Assembly (NCBI RefSeq): GCF_004379255.2
Contig: NC_056042.1
Location: forward strand, 14,865,901-14,929,900
Direction: 5' to 3'
Origin: Salvia splendens
Lineage: Eukaryota; Streptophyta; Magnoliopsida; Lamiales; Lamiaceae
DNA length: 64,000 nucleotides
The notes under the pieces are model-generated. The model was not told where the DNA came from and ran no database searches. It saw nothing but the letters and a program-made list of their open reading frames with translations. Both the position numbers and the translations under genes were made by a program. Shown here piece by piece: positions 45,753-56,027 of the stretch. Position 1 is the first letter of the stretch; the number at the start of each line of letters is the position of its first letter.

Positions 45753-46354
45753 ATGAAAGGACGACCTAGAGAGAGGAAGGAAGCGTATTGGAGAAGCTTT
45801 GCCATCTGGCATTCTGAAAAGGCGCGACAGTACGTGAAAAGTCGCAGAGATCTCAATAGGCAGGGATCTCAACAGTCGGAGTTTGAGTATAAAAGGGGGT
45901 TTTTCGAATCTCACTTTCTATCAACTGCCTTCAGAACCCTTGTGCTATCCTCATCTAATTCTCTCCAAATTCAAGTCACCAGCAAACATAATCAGAAAGA
46001 AATGCAGGGCAATCAACTCGAGACCTCCAATACCTCCTCGTTTTCTTCAGGAGCCGGTCTCAACAGTAATAATCAGAGATCCTTTTCACCACCGAGTCCA
46101 CCAATCACCAAAACACCATTATCATCGGCCCACTCCAATATATGGACCCGGCTGACATAGGGCGTGTGGACACTGTACTCAGAAGTTTTCCCATCGGCAC
46201 TGACCCCGTGGAGATTTACACCACCCTAAAAGCTCGCCTAAGAATTTCTCGGTCTAAAGACCCTGCTCCGCCACCACCAACAGAGGGGTGCCTCGTCCCA
46301 GTGACCTCCTTCTACGATGAAAGGAAGCAGAATTTAACCTCTCATCGACTATAG
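45753..46354 (+). pseudogene. Env-like region remnant (N-terminal part)
   Basis: Two overlapping frames together resemble the start of an Athila env-like ORF. The first (to 46160) ends in a Ser/Pro/Thr-rich stretch SFSPPSPPITKTPLSSAHSN. The second (46142-46354) reads MDPADIGRVDTVLRSFPI and ends soon after PPPPTEGCLVPVTSFYDE. The conserved Athila core found at 27100-27900 is absent, so this is a deletion remnant. Confidence 0.45.
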
Positions 46355-48331
46355 AGGAAGACTCCATCCCGAGAAGGACGCGCCACCAGACAATGAACCA
46401 GCTACTTCTTGAAGCTGAGGGTTCAAGGCAGCAAGCAAGACTGTGGAGAGCAACCAGGTGAGAGTAGAGGAAGAGAGCAGAGGAAGGGGGAAGAAAATAT
46501 CCTTCCTTCCCCTAGTACGGGTCACCATACCAACCAAGGTATGAGGCTTGCTAACGCTGCCAACATGCTCCCCCCCCCCGAAGGAAAAAAAGAAAAAAAA
46601 ATATACCAAGGAGGAGGAGCTCCGATAAACACGAAGCCTTAGAAGCAATAAAGAAGGCCTGTGTAATGGAGGCGACAAGGAAGGCGTGCAACATTCCCCT
46701 GATTCAACAATCTAGAAGGCAGTAGTATCACCCTTAACCCTGTTTCTTTTTGTAAATTGTGTTTTTGACTCCGTTATCACACTTAGTCCTGTGTCTGGAC
46801 TAAGTGTGAGAAGTTTATGGAAGTTGTTCTCTGTTTTTCCTATATCTGTTTTATTTTTTGTGTGGTTATTAGCATGTTTTGATTGCTGGCACTGCCTCAC
46901 ACTTAGCCCAGTGTCTGGTCTAAGTGTGAGAAGTTCCCTTGATTGTTGTTATGCAATCGCCTGTGCCTAACCCTTCTTTCCACTGCATCCAGTCCCTCGA
47001 GGACGAGTTCATATGCAGTGGGGAGGGGGGACGGGTTAGTTACAATAAAATCATACATGCTAAATTTTTTCTCAAAAATAACAAATTCCAGGTAGTAATA
47101 GATAGGCAATATGCATGAAATTTTGGGAGAGTTAGAAAAAGGATTCAGTATGCTCACATGTAAAACTTGATTACAAAAACTTGATCAATTTTAATGACGC
47201 AAGTATGATGGAAACGCTCAATTTCTAAACCAACTGTGAAGCCTCTCTATATGTGAGTTATAAGCCAAAAGTAGAACACTTTCTACAATTTTTACAAAAG
47301 AAAAAAAAATTACGAGAGGCTGACTTTTAATAGTGAGATGAAAATTGCACAAGTAGTAATGACTAAAGGCATTAGGACTTAACCATTTGAGCCGTGTTCT
47401 TCTTTCGTTCCACAAACCCGCCTCATTAGTCAAGGCACCCCCTAGTAGCCAATTCGAGCACATACACTCTTTCCTTTTCTTTGAAGCCTTAAAACCAAAT
47501 TCAAAGTTTCATATCACATGAGGAAAGATGGTCTAAGAAATGGTTTGTCAAGGGAAACAAAAGGGGGATAGCAATAAGAATGGTCGGAATAAAGGGTAGC
47601 CGGGTTGATCAAGTTAGACAATCAGGTTGATCATATGAAAAAAATATAAAAAAAAAGAGAAAGGGCAGGAAATAGTTGTAACCTGACCCAGGAAATCAAA
47701 AGTAAAAATAATAATAAGCCGAAGGTTATAAGGCTAAAGGTCGAAATCTGACCAAGAGGGAGCACCAAGAAATAAATAACCCAATTCTAATCTAGCGAGT
47801 TTAGTCAAATCTTTGGCCTCTCGACTCATGTGATTTTTCTTTAAAAATTTTATATTTAAACTTAGAACCCCTAGGACCCTAACCTAACATGTTACTACAC
47901 TTGAGCCCCGTTACAACCCAAAACAAATACCGTAAGAAACTATCTTGTGTAGTCCGATTCAAAGTATTAAATTTGTGGCAACACCGAGTGAACAGTCCTA
48001 ACATCTCTGGTGAGAAATGAGTGACTGAGTGAATCCAACAGTGGTTTTTAAATTGAGTAATCTTGAAAAGCTGACACCTTGATCAAGCAAAGGCGAAAGA
48101 GAAGGAACACAAGCTACTGACAAATGGATTGACCTCGACCTCGGGTATGATTGTTGGAAAATTATTCGGTCTAATGCATACATGTGAATACGTGTTTTTA
48201 TCTTAAAGTTTTGTTTTTCTTTTCGTTTTCCTTTACTAGTGAAATAAGTAAACCATGCCTTAAATTTGCCTTATCTTTTTCTTTTATTTTTCTTTATACT
48301 TGAAGACAAGTATGTTTTAAGTGTGAGCAGT
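46355..48331 (+). other. 3' non-coding region of the second tandem Athila-like element
   Basis: No gene. It contains two stem-loops (46777-46809, 46896-46930) and a purine-rich run GTGGGGAGGGGGGACGGG near 47019. The stretch at 47990-48070 is homologous to 25440-25530. The conserved junction GACAAGTATGTTTTAAGTG leads into GAGCAGTT right before LTR 3. A long C-run and A-rich stretch lie at 46565-46605. Confidence 0.6.
46777..46930 (+). other. Pair of conserved stem-loops
   Basis: TCACACTTAGTCC (46777-46789) pairs perfectly over 13 bp with 46797-46809 around a 7-nt loop. CTCACACTTAG (46896-46906) pairs perfectly over 11 bp with 46920-46930. Both are followed by AGAAGTT. Equivalents exist on the minus strand at 26244-26364. 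Confidence 0.8.
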
Positions 48332-49170
48332 TTGATAAGGCTCATTTCATGCATTAGTTTAAGGGTGAAATACATGCTACTTGATAGGTTTATCGCGCAA
48401 AACAAGTGTTAAATGTGCAGAAATACCACTTAACCAAGGCAGCAAGGCCGAACTGATCAAGCAAGTACAAAAGGCGATAAAAGGCCAAGAATCGAGAGAG
48501 TTGATCAAGGAGGAGCGATCAAGCAGTTAGGTGGGGACCGCTGGCTTCTAGAAGAAGAACACGTGAGGAAATGAGTTAGATATAGCGCACCATTCTGTTA
48601 TCAAGGACGACGTTCTAGAAGGGGACACGTGCTGGAATATGAGACGCAAGGACGGAGCTGAGTCACGAATCTGTTACCAAAAAGCGTCGTCATTCTAGAA
48701 GAACAGCACGTAGCAATCAATGAGTCGCTCACTCTCAAATGAGCGAATATTTCCTGTCAGATCGTTATCCAGCTGGCAGCCGAATCGAGCTTATAAATAG
48801 AGGGTGTGCCACCACAAGAAGGCATCCGAGACTTTACTTTCCGTCTAGTTTAGCTTAGCTTAGTTATTTAGCGTAGTTCAGCTCTGTAGCTTAGTTTAGT
48901 TCAGCTCGCTAGCTTAGTTTAGTTCAGTTCTCTAGCTTAGTTAGATAGCTTAGTTTAAAGGGCGACCGAAAGGGAGCGCTGCAGAATACTCATTTCTGTT
49001 AGCGTTATCTTAAGTTTCCCGCTGAGATTTTTCTCAGTTTTTACCGCTTTCTTAGATTCCAAAGTGTTAGCTTAGTTTAAATTTCACGTTGTACTCAACT
49101 TTTAGTTTAATCAAAGTTATTTTCACTTTTAATCCGCGCATTTACTTTTCGAGTTATTACTTGCAATTCA
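48332..49170 (+). repeat. LTR 3: truncated 3' LTR of the second tandem element
   Basis: 839 bp closely matching LTR 2 from its start, with a TTATAAATAGA box at about 48790. It stops after GCAATTCA, where LTR 2 continues CTTGATTCC. The rest is replaced by the inverted-repeat sequence at 49171. Confidence 0.88.
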
Positions 49171-49252
49171 ACCTGAATAATGTAACATAATATGTGTAAG
49201 AATACAATAGAGACTACTATACCCTAGCCCATGAATTGCTAAATGATTTGTC
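49171..49252. repeat. Left arm of an 82-bp inverted repeat
   Basis: It runs from ACCTGAATAATGTAAC to ATGATTTGTC and is the near-perfect reverse complement of 52145-52226. It sits directly against the truncated LTR 3. It contains TAGCCCATGAATTGCTAAA, a word related to the 271-bp tandem array further right. Confidence 0.88.
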
Positions 49253-49627
49253 CAAAATAAGACACGGTAATGCAGTCAAATAATGCATAATATTTGATAC
49301 ATAATGTATACTAATAGTTTAATAATGTACAAATTCAATCAAATAATGCACAAAGGAATATGACTTTCACCCATTCACCTATGTGCACAACAGTCAAATA
49401 ATGCATAATATTTGATACATAATGTATACTACTAGTTTAATAATGTACATATTCAATCAAATAATGCACAAAGGAATATTATTCAACCAGATTCTGGAAT
49501 TCTGGTTTTCAACCATTCACCCATGTACACAACAGTCACATAATGTCTTATACTTGATAAATAATGTATAATGCTTGATAAATAGTGTACAGAAGCAATC
49601 AAATAATGCACAAAGGAATATGACTTC
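49253..49627. repeat. AT-rich tandem repeats of about 118 bp
   Basis: Three imperfect copies begin near 49273, 49389 and 49533. Each carries CAGTCA(A/C)ATAATG, a GATACATAATGTATACTA-like word and CAATCAAATAATGCACAAAGG. Copies end in different short palindromes. No coding frame is present. Confidence 0.65.
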
Positions 49628-51637
49628 CACAGTGGAATTTCTTCCACTGTGCCTGCTTCGGTCTTTTCTCTGTAGGGCTCAACCCGATGACTATTTACCA
49701 AGAAGGAAGACGAATTGGGGGGTCTCCTGGGAGTATGTTTGCCTCCTGTGTGTGCACTGCCTTCATGGTACGAGGGTCCGACCACTTTGAATTCCGCCGC
49801 ATGGGTATCAGTTTGAGTTGACAGTGAAAGAGTAGCTCTTTCTGCCCCACTATGAGCTCTTCCTTTCGCAAAGTGGGGTCGAGTCTGCGTTGTCGATCAC
49901 GGTGGGCTGTCACTTCTTCTTCTAACCTGGCGGGATTCATGCACAGGTCTGGGTTAATCTCTGTTGTTTTCCACTTGACCACCTCTTGACCCAGTCTCAA
50001 TTCTTCCTTCAATTGTCCTCCCTGTCCTTGCGTATTTGATTTGATTGGTTTTTGGTACGTCTGGTTGGAAAGGCTTTTGAGGGTAACGGCGATATAGGTA
50101 AAGACAATAGTTGCCTTGTAGGCGAGGGATTTTCCTTCAGCATTCCTCTCAATGGGTCAGCCTGGTCAGGTGGTTTCTCGACCCTTGCCGGCAGAGTGAT
50201 CTCTTTTAGCTCAGCTGGTCGTGGCGGCTTACAGAAATCCATAATTGCCCTTTCAATGGCTTGATCATCCATTTCCCCAGTCATTGTTGCATTGAACCAT
50301 TCAGTTGCTTCCTTCTTAAGCTGTTCGTCTTCAATGGAGTCAGTGGTCGGTTTTTTGAAGAGTTCCTTTCCTAGATACTTTTGCTCCCAAGGTCTGATAG
50401 TATCTACCGATTGTATGCTCTCACTGTCCTGTGGCTTTCTCACAGCTTTATCAATGTCGAATGTAAACTATTTTCCATTAAAAACCAGATTCATCGTCCC
50501 ATGGCGGACGTCTATGACTGTGCTGGCTGTAGATAGGAAAGGCCTTCCCAAAAGGACTCCGGTAGACTCCTCCGCTCCTGGCTCTGTCATCTTCATGACG
50601 AAGAAGTCGGCGGGATACTTGAATTTGTTGACCTTGATGATTTCATCTTCCAGAATTCCCTCTGGGTGAATGCAACACCCGTCTACTAGCTGTATCATCA
50701 TATCAGTTTTGACGAGCTTAGCTACTCCCAGCTTTTCATATATAGAATACGGCATAATATTGATGAAAGCCCCTAGGTCGCACATTGCGTGCTCTATTTG
50801 AACGTCTCTGATGGAAATTGGGAGTATGAACACTCCTGGGTCAGTCTTCTTTGGTGGAAGATCACTAGGTTGGATCACCACAGCTACATTTTCTGCTTCG
50901 ACGATCCTTTCTTTCTTAGTGACTTGTTCAAGGGCACTAGACTCTCCTTCTTATGCGACTTGATCAAAGGCGATGGACTCAGGGCCTTCTTCATGATTGG
51001 ACCCATTTGTGGGTCTTGGAGAACTCGCAGATGGGTTTTGATAAACTTCTTCTGATTTTAGAGATACTGCATTGACATTCTCTCGCCCAGGTGGTGGCTG
51101 TACAGTAGCCGGAATTTTTCCTTCATTTCCCCTCAGCTCGCCTAGTGACATGGCGACCTGAGATAGATGCTTTGTAAGCATATCTAGTGCAGCCCTCTGT
51201 TCTCTCTGGGTCTCTTGTATTTCTCGCATTGCATCGTGGGGCTGATGTGGGATCATTACATCTCCTGGACCTTCATTTTGCTGTTTGTTATACCTCTGAT
51301 TAAAACGACCTCATCCATGGCCTTGTTGATAGTAGCCAGAAGGTCCATACTGTTCTGGCTGGTTATGGGAAAAATGATTATGTTGGTTCCCTTGGAAATA
51401 CTGGTTTCCTCTTTGGTACGGTAGGACATAATTTACCACTTGATTATTTTGCTGTCTTCCCTGGCTGCTTGACTGAGGGCCCTGGAGTCTGTATCCCCAG
51501 TTCCCGTCCTGTTGTTGTCTTGACCAGTTGGGTTGTCCTCCACTGGACCAGTTTCCTTGGGTTCCATTTGACCAACCTGCCTGACTTCCCTGCATTCTGT
51601 TCCCTCCAGTGTTTGGTCTATCCTGGATCCGAGCAGG
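49628..51637 (-). pseudogene. Minus-strand Athila-like gag tail and protease fragment
   Basis: A diverged copy of the 42810-44560 part of the second tandem element. From 51637 down: ARIQDRPNTGGNRM and the Gln/Trp-rich gag tail, HDAMREIQETQREQRAALDM, the protease (EHAMCDLGAFINIMPY, where relatives have Ser or Gly-Ser after the D-L-G; GVLLGRPFLSTAS), and the DDQAIERAIMDFCKP linker. It continues to about 49700 with SKWSDPRTMKA. Stops at 51311, 50951, 50468 and elsewhere break it. Gag N-terminus, PBS, RT and integrase are absent. It is fused directly to the LTR end at 51638. Confidence 0.82.
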
Positions 51638-52144
51638 TGGAAGGAATTGGAAAGAGGTTAAAAACACAAATAGAATGCAGATCAAGTTATATGGAATGAT
51701 AACCGAACCGATTGGATCATTTAGCAAATGTTGTTGCCACTTAATCAATGCAATCTAGCTCTCGCCCTTTCCGCCTTGCCAAAGTAATTTATAACTCCCA
51801 ATTTTGCACAACTTTAACAGTAAAGCGGCAAGTTTGGGGTCGATCCCACAGAGAAGTTGGTGTGTCGAGTGTGTGAGTAGTGAACAGTAGGGTTGGCTGC
51901 TGCCACGCTTTAACTTGGGAGTTTTTTAACTACTGGTTTTAATCAAGACAAAATTAAACTAGCTTGATCAATGGAAATTTAACTACTGGATCAAGTGAAT
52001 TGCAGGTAATAACAGAAAAGTAAATGCGCGGATTAAAAGTGAAAATAACTTTGATTAAACTAAAAGCTGAGTACAACGTGAAATTTAAACTAAGCTAACA
52101 CTTTTGAATCTAAGAAAACGGTAAAAACTGAGAAAAATCTCAGC
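51638..52144 (-). repeat. LTR fragment of the minus-strand Athila-like piece
   Basis: Reverse complement of the last 500 bp of an LTR 2-like sequence, ending CCTTCCA at 51638. It starts (minus strand) at GCTGAGATTTTTCTCAG and is preceded there by the right inverted-repeat arm. About 150 bp of LTR sequence is therefore present both here and at the end of LTR 3. Confidence 0.85.
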
Positions 52145-52226
52145 GACAAATCATTTAGCAATTCATGGGCTAGGGTATAGTAGTCTCTATTGTATTCTTA
52201 CACATATTAGGTTACATTATTCAGGT
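52145..52226. repeat. Right arm of the 82-bp inverted repeat
   Basis: Reverse complement of 49171-49252 with very few mismatches. It is followed by TACATTATT-rich sequence. Confidence 0.88.
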
Positions 52227-52352
52227 TAATTGTTACATTATTTGCTACTAATGTATTACATTATATGTGATGACATATTCATTAATTGATGTTGCGTGTA
52301 TAATATTATGTTATATATCACTCTAAAATTTTTAAAACCGTCTTTTACACAG

Positions 52353-52537
52353 CATCAAAGCTCCCAAGGGTAGACTACGAAGAGATGTTGGATGTTGTTG
52401 TTCCGATAGCAATTGCGCAGCGTTTCCAGCAGAGAATGACAGAACAAAAAGAGGAGCCCCCTAAAGTGCAAGCTGAAGTGGGTGAAGTGCCCAGTAGATC
52501 AAAGAAAGGGAACTTCCTCTATTTCAAGAGGGTTTAA
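52353..52537 (+). other. Possible terminal exon of an unidentified gene
   Basis: After a pyrimidine-rich stretch and CACAG (a possible splice acceptor) an open frame of about 61 codons reads SKLPRVDYEEMLDVVVPIAI, AQRFQQRMTEQKEEPP and GNFLYFKRV, then TAA. The codon use looks coding, unlike the surrounding ATTAT-rich DNA. The family is not recognised. It could be the last exon of a transposon gene or a captured host exon. Confidence 0.35.
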
Positions 52538-52719
52538 TGGATTATTTGGTCATTCACCATTTGTTGTAATTATATGGTTGTTTTTTTATGGGTACATTAA
52601 TTCTTTATTTAGTTACATTATTAACATATTAGTCTACATTAATTGTTAGATTTTGTACATTATGCATGTCAAAGAATGTATATACTACATTAGATTAATG
52701 TGATACATAATTGATGGTT

Positions 52720-54030
52720 CTGCTTGTGAGTGGGTACTACAACATAGCCCCATAGATTGCTAAATCCAAAGGGGAAGAATTCAATTTTCTTTCAACATTA
52801 TTCTCTTCAATCTGTATATTATTTACTAATCCGTGCACATTATTAGATACTATTGGTACATTATTTACTATACCAAATCATAAACGCATTAAAAAATAAA
52901 ATTTAATTCATGTGGTGGTGTTATAACCTAGCCTCATGCGTTGCTAAACCCAAGGGGAATGATTCAAACTCTCTGCCCTTTGTAATGGTTCCGCTTGTGA
53001 GTGGGTACTACAACCTAGCCCCATGGATTACTAAACCCAAAGGGAAAGAATTCAATTTCCTTTCAACATTATTCACTTCAATCTGTACATTATTTACTGA
53101 TCCGTGCACATTATTAGATACTATTAGTACATTATTTACTGTACCAAATCTTAAACGCATTAAAAAATGAAATTTAATTCATGTGGTGGTGCTATAACCT
53201 AGCCCCATGGGTTGCTAAACCCAATGGGAATGATTCAAACTCTCTGCCCTTTGTAATGGTTCCATTTGTGAGTGGGTACTACAACCTATCCCCATGGATT
53301 GCTGAATTCAAAGGGCATGAATTCAAGTTCCTTTCAACATTATTCTTTTTCATCTATACATTATTCACTGATCAATGCACATTATTAGATACTATTGGTA
53401 CATTATTTACTGTATCAAATCTTAAACACATTAAAAAATGAAATTTCATTCATATGGTGGTGCTATAAGCTAGCCCCATGGGTTGCTAAACCCAAGGGGA
53501 ATGATTCAAACTTTCTGCCCTTTGTAATGGTTCCGTTTGTGAGTGGGTACTACAACCTATCCCCATGGATTGTTGAACCCAAAGGGCATGAATTCAAGTT
53601 TCTTTTAACATTATTTTCTTCAATCTGTACATTATTCACTGATCAATGCACATTATTAGATACTATTGGGACATTATTTACTGTACCAAATCTTAAACAC
53701 TGATCAATGCACATTATTAGATACTATTGGTACATTATTTACTGTACCAAATCTTAAACACATTAAAAAATAAAATTTAATTCATGTGGTGGTGCTATAA
53801 CCTAGCCCCATGTGTTGCTAAACCCAAGGGGAATGATTCAAACTCTCTGCCCTTTGTAATGGATCCATTTGTGAGTGGGTACTACAACCTATCCCCATGG
53901 ATTGTTGAACCCAAAGGGCATGAATTCAAGTTCATTTCAACATTATTTTCTTCAATCTGTACATTATTCACTGATCAATGCACATTATTAGATACTATTG
54001 GTACATTATTTACTATACCAAAATTGTAAA
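52720..54030 (+). repeat. Tandem array of about 271-bp units
   Basis: About 4.5 to 5 copies start near 52726, 52997, 53268, 53539 and 53870. Each contains GTGAGTGGGTACTACAACCTA, GCCCCATGGATTGCTAAACCC and several (T)ACATTATT words. One copy has an extra 60-bp internal duplication near 53695-53755. An ORF of about 86 codons (MWWCYNLAPWVAKPKGND…) recurs in each unit because the sequence repeats. The period is not a multiple of three, so it is not one coding array and the ORFs are not called as genes. Confidence 0.85.
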
Positions 54031-54740
54031 TGTCGAAAATTTACAAGATGTAACTCAGGAAAATAAATCACAAAAAACTGTAAATGTTAGATGATTTCAT
54101 GAAAATAAAAACGACAATCGATGAAAAATAAATCTGAATACAAAGATGAACTCATCACAAACAAATACAGAAAACCATAGATATCAATTACATGACTAAT
54201 ACAATAACTTTCTACCAAAATTGGTGAATAATCAATTAAGTAACTGAATGTATAACCTTCTTCCGTTGTTGACATGAATGAAACGAGAATGAGTGAAATC
54301 TCAAAAAATGGAGACGTGTTGAATGGAAAAGAAGATTCGCGACGACAATCAAACAATGCAGATGTCTTCAATGGATAAGAGGTTTTGCAATGATAATTCA
54401 AAGATATAATCTCTCAACAAATTGTTATGGGATGAGAAAATAAAATTACAGACGTATTCAATATAAAAGACGATGATAATTCTGGTAGAGAGTGATTAAC
54501 ATTGGCGTGTAATAGGGATGTAATCTTCCAACGTATTTTGGCTGATGATTGAGGGAGGAAATCATGGAAACTACCATAACTGAATCTTAATCCTATACTT
54601 TTTCCTAATAATTTAATAATTTTAATAATCAAAATCAGCTTGATTTTTGGCCATCGGATTTTTAAATCTTGGGGCTAGGATTAAAAAGGAAGAATGAACC
54701 ATATTTACAAAAAGAATATGATTACATCCCTATATATATA
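54031..54740. other. AT-rich sequence without recognisable genes
   Basis: The minus-strand frames at 54087-54401 and 54414-54632 have no known motif and biased AT-driven composition. Nothing else was identified. Confidence 0.45.
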
Positions 54741-55071
54741 GGGTGCCCTTATATGCACAACATCTCCTTAGTGTAGAACTAGAGACTAAATATTGTCCAT
54801 TAGATTAAAATTTTGGTGGATGAGATGAGATTATGGATGTATCATTCCCGTAATTCATCTAATAATTTAATTACTTCATCCAAGGGATATTTTAGTCATT
54901 ATGAACCTTAAATCAACGTGTGTAAAGGAAAAAAGTGAAATATTTTCACTCCTACCGCCGCACTTCTCCCACTACTCCATTCTCTCTTACGAGGCCGACG
55001 ACTCGGAGAACTCCGCCATCCATTCATCCTCACCATCCTATTCAACCCCTTTGTCTTTCTTCCAGGACTAG
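54741..55071 (+). other. Possible transposon end and leader
   Basis: TATATATATAGGGTGCCC near 54733 followed by TAGAACTAGAGACTAAA and GATGAGATGAGATTATGGA resembles ends of abundant plant Helitron or MULE-like repeats. The class cannot be decided. A pyrimidine-rich leader precedes the ATG at 55072. Confidence 0.3.
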
Positions 55072-55802
55072 ATGGTTGACACAAGGCGGACGAAAATCGA
55101 AGGTATCAGTTGTGTCCTAAACTTGTAGTCATTCTTTGAAATTAGTTCGAAGGTATCTAATAATTTCTGAATCTTTCGGTTTTAGATGAGCAACAGTTGC
55201 GTTCGAAGGCCTCATCTGGTACCGGTCAGTTCTGCTTTATCAAGTTTTAATTCTTGTTTTTTTGTAAAATTAGTTCGTTGTTGGTTTAATTTTGTGTTCC
55301 CTTTTTAATTTTGATTTTATATTGTTAAAGTTATGTTTTTTTTACCAAAGTTTTTAATGTATTTCTGAGTGTATGTGTGTTGAATTTTTGAAACTATGTT
55401 CGGTTTAACATAAAATCATTCCTTATTGGATGAACTTATTAAAATATAAGATGAACGAATTTATTTATTAAATGATGTAATTTGGTATGTTGTAATTGAA
55501 CATTGTGTTTTAACTATAAATGTGATTATATGATGAAGGAATTAAAGCATAACATGAAGAAATATGATTATATGATGAACTAGTTTGTTATGCAATATAT
55601 TTTGGTATACTTTGCCTTGCATTGCGTAATATTTCGCACATTTTTGTTCATCACTTACGCCATAACTATTCTTTATGTAGACAAATCAGTTCTCACGAAT
55701 GAGGTACCTGCATTGAATCAACCACCCTCGGCGCTTTCAACATCTAAACCGAACGAACCACTTGGCCCTTTCGAAAACGATTCATCGAAAATGTGTATTT
55801 GA
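55072..55802 (+). pseudogene. Possible three-exon gene fragment
   Basis: Three short coding pieces join in frame through canonical introns: 55072-55102 (GAAG|GTATCA), 55186-55224 (TTTTAG|ATGAG … ACCG|GTCAG) and 55681-55802 (ATGTAG|ACAAA). The 63-residue product starts MVDTRRTKIEDEQQLRS and ends PFENDSSKMCI. The opening MV(D/E)TRR and a following Ser-rich stretch faintly recall the N-terminus of plant FHA/AAA-type ATPases, but this is weak. It may be a captured piece of a host gene in a DNA transposon. Three matched junctions in so short a model could still be chance. Confidence 0.35.
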
Positions 55803-56027
55803 TTCATTAAAATGATTTATTATTGCATTATATTTGAAAATATTGTTATTATTGTATTTCAATATATGTTTATATTTTGGTTCATTACTTTGGTCAATTA
55901 GTTCATTCTAATTGATACGATAGTTCATTACTTACATCAATTAGTTAATTGTAACTTCTATTTAGTTCATGATGAATACAACGATAATTAACCTTGTTGC
56001 TATTATTACTGCATACCACAAAAGGTT
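55803..56027. other. AT-rich flank before the chromovirus LTR
   Basis: No gene. AGGTT (56023-56027) directly beyond the LTR end is the candidate target duplication; its partner lies outside the window. Confidence 0.45.

Noticed and set aside
52910..54029. A repeated family of 81-102 codon ORFs (MWWCYNLA…)
   Set aside because: They repeat because the DNA is a 271-bp tandem array; the period is not a multiple of three and the peptides have no known motif.
49171..54060. A CRISPR-like or satellite interpretation of the short repeats
   Set aside because: The repeats are 118 and 271 bp, contiguous and diverged, without uniform short repeats and unique spacers, and the context is plant nuclear DNA.
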